DNA of 6,598 nt from Ga0077536 sp943370145 (lineage in GTDB: Bacteria > Pseudomonadota > Gammaproteobacteria > Ga0077536), in the NCBI GenBank assembly GCA_943370145.1, contig CALRPY020000109.1, forward strand, positions 1 through 6,598, given 5' to 3'. The position numbers were made by a program, and so were the translations under genes. A model generated the notes under the pieces. That model had not been told where the DNA came from, ran no database searches, and was given only the letters and a program-made list of their open reading frames with translations. Position 1 is the first letter of the stretch; each line of letters opens with the position of its first letter. Below, one piece after another: positions 5,674 to 6,598 of this stretch.

Positions 5674-6598
5674 GGGCTGCTGCCCCGAAGTTTCGCGCGC
5701 AGTTCGCCCAGCCGGGTGGCGGCCCGCAGCAGGCCCTGCGTGTCCAGTTGCTGCGCGAGGCCCGCTGCAAGCTCCCTGCCCGCCGGCTCGCCATTGTCGG
5801 CGCTCAGGCTGTACCACGCCCAGGCTTCCCCCGGGTCGCGCGGAGTGCCGATGCCTTCGGCGTGGAAATTACCCAGGTTGAACTGGGCCCGTGCCGATCC
5901 CTGGCGTGCCGCCTGCTCCATCCAGAAGCGGCCTTCCTGCGGGTCCGCCGGCGTGCCGGTGCCCGTGACGTACATCATCGCGACGGCCGACTGCGCGTCC
6001 GCGACGCCTGATTCTGCGAGCTGCCTGAAGACCGCATGGGCCTGTTGCGCGCGCCCGGGGTCGTCGGCGTGTCGCAGGTGGATTTCTCCGATCAGCAGCG
6101 CGGCGTCTTCCCGTTCCGCCGCGAACGGCGCCAGCAACTCGAGCGCGCGGGCGTCGTCGGGCGGTACGCCTTCGCCGCGGGCAAGCATCAATGCGAGGTT
6201 GAAACGCGCCTGTTCGACGTCCTGCGCGGCGGCCTTCTCGAACCAGCCGGCGGCCTTGGCGTGGTTCTGGGCGACGCCCTCGCCGCGGTAGTGCAGCATC
6301 CCGAGGTAGAACTGCGCTTCGGGCTCGCCCAGCGCGGCGGCCTTCTCGAACCAGCCGGCGGCGACCGCCGGGTCGGCCGGGCGGCCATAGCCGCGCAGAT
6401 GGAGCATGCCGATGTTGTACATCGCGCCGGGCAGGCCCTGTGCGGCGGCGCGTTCGAACCACTGCAGCGCGAGCGCCGGGTCCTGGGCCACGCCCTGCCC
6501 GCGCTGGTGGAGCACGCCGAGGTTGTTCTGGGCCACGCGGTCGCCCTGCGCGGCGCGTTCCGCAAAGCGCGCGGCGGCCGCCGCGTAATCGCCCCGCT
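5670..6598 (-). CDS. Sel1-like (TPR-type) repeat protein, N-terminus beyond the window
   Basis: The minus-strand frame is open from the right edge to TAG at 5672-5670, giving about 309 visible residues; the true start lies beyond 6598. A GTG at 6536 gives a possible start, but coding continues upstream into the end of another repeat (Ala-Glu-Arg-Ala-Ala-Gln-Gly), so it is internal. Sel1 repeats of 36 residues follow at about 6533-6426, 6425-6318, 6317-6210, 6209-6102, 6101-5997 (35 residues, degenerate) and 5996-5889, with a last one from 5888. The best copies show Ala-x-x-x-Leu-Gly, a Gly-x-Gly turn and Trp-Phe-Glu-x-Ala-Ala. Sel1 repeats make alpha-alpha solenoids that bind proteins. Whether it is exported cannot be judged without the N-terminus. 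The non-repeat tail (Leu/Arg-rich) ends in Ser-Ser-Pro. No partner is evident from the convergent hydrolase. Confidence 0.88.
   Translation of the reverse strand, partial: RGDYAAAAARFAERAAQGDRVAQNNLGVLHQRGQGVAQDPALALQWFERAAAQGLPGAMYNIGMLHLRGYGRPADPAVAAGWFEKAAALGEPEAQFYLGMLHYRGEGVAQNHAKAAGWFEKAAAQDVEQARFNLALMLARGEGVPPDDARALELLAPFAAEREDAALLIGEIHLRHADDPGRAQQAHAVFRQLAESGVADAQSAVAMMYVTGTGTPADPQEGRFWMEQAARQGSARAQFNLGNFHAEGIGTPRDPGEAWAWYSLSADNGEPAGRELAAGLAQQLDTQGLLRAATRLGELRAKLRGSSP
6224..6362. repeat. 31-bp exact direct repeats within the Sel1 gene (6224-6254 and 6332-6362)
   Basis: Two identical 31-bp blocks lie exactly 108 bp apart, one Sel1 period (36 codons). Both encode the Ala-Gly-Trp-Phe-Glu-Lys-Ala-Ala helix of adjacent repeats. 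Identity at synonymous sites suggests a recent duplication or gene conversion of one repeat unit; the flanks have diverged more. Confidence 0.8.

Noticed and set aside
5673..5686. Hairpin GGGGC-TGCT-GCCCC at the hydrolase/Sel1 junction as terminator
   Set aside because: Short stem inside the Sel1 coding end and no adequate T-tract in either direction.

Overview
The window is GC-rich bacterial chromosome with tightly packed, apparently vertically inherited genes. The gene set points to a gammaproteobacterium: a SPOR protein with the FtsN-like Asp-Phe-Tyr-Thr segment, a YrfG-type GMP/IMP nucleotidase, and thiS-thiG followed by trmB. I cannot name the genus. I see no transposase, integrase, phage gene, CRISPR array or toxin-antitoxin pair, and base composition looks even.

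Left end (1-481): the 3' part of a plus-strand SPOR-domain, FtsN-like cell-division protein. Positions 482-636 are non-coding. A minus-strand tRNA-Gly(CCC) gene with encoded CCA lies at 637-710, with its own sigma70-type promoter just upstream. Positions 711-884 form a divergent regulatory region between this tRNA and the next operon.

Centre (885-3947): five closely spaced plus-strand genes, probably one operon. They are a stand-alone CheY-like receiver, an MBL-fold metallo-hydrolase that starts inside the receiver's stop (ATGA), thiS, thiG and trmB. The last three cover thiazole formation for thiamine and tRNA m7G46 methylation. The first two look like a signalling module: a receiver with no output domain coupled to a metal-dependent hydrolase, with no histidine kinase in view. 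The encoded ThiS is odd in carrying six residues after its Gly-Gly.

Right part (3954-6598): a minus-strand YrfG-like nucleotidase converges on trmB. A plus-strand exported alpha/beta hydrolase diverges from the nucleotidase across 85 bp. A minus-strand Sel1-repeat protein converges on the hydrolase and runs off the right edge. Both convergent junctions are extremely tight: 6 bp apart inside a perfect inverted repeat at 3943-3958, and a 4-bp CTAG stop-codon overlap at 5670-5673.

The most interesting items are the receiver/MBL-hydrolase pair, the C-terminally extended ThiS, and a pair of near-identical palindromes flanking the putative promoter of the operon. Nothing here amounts to a clearly new system on sequence reading alone.
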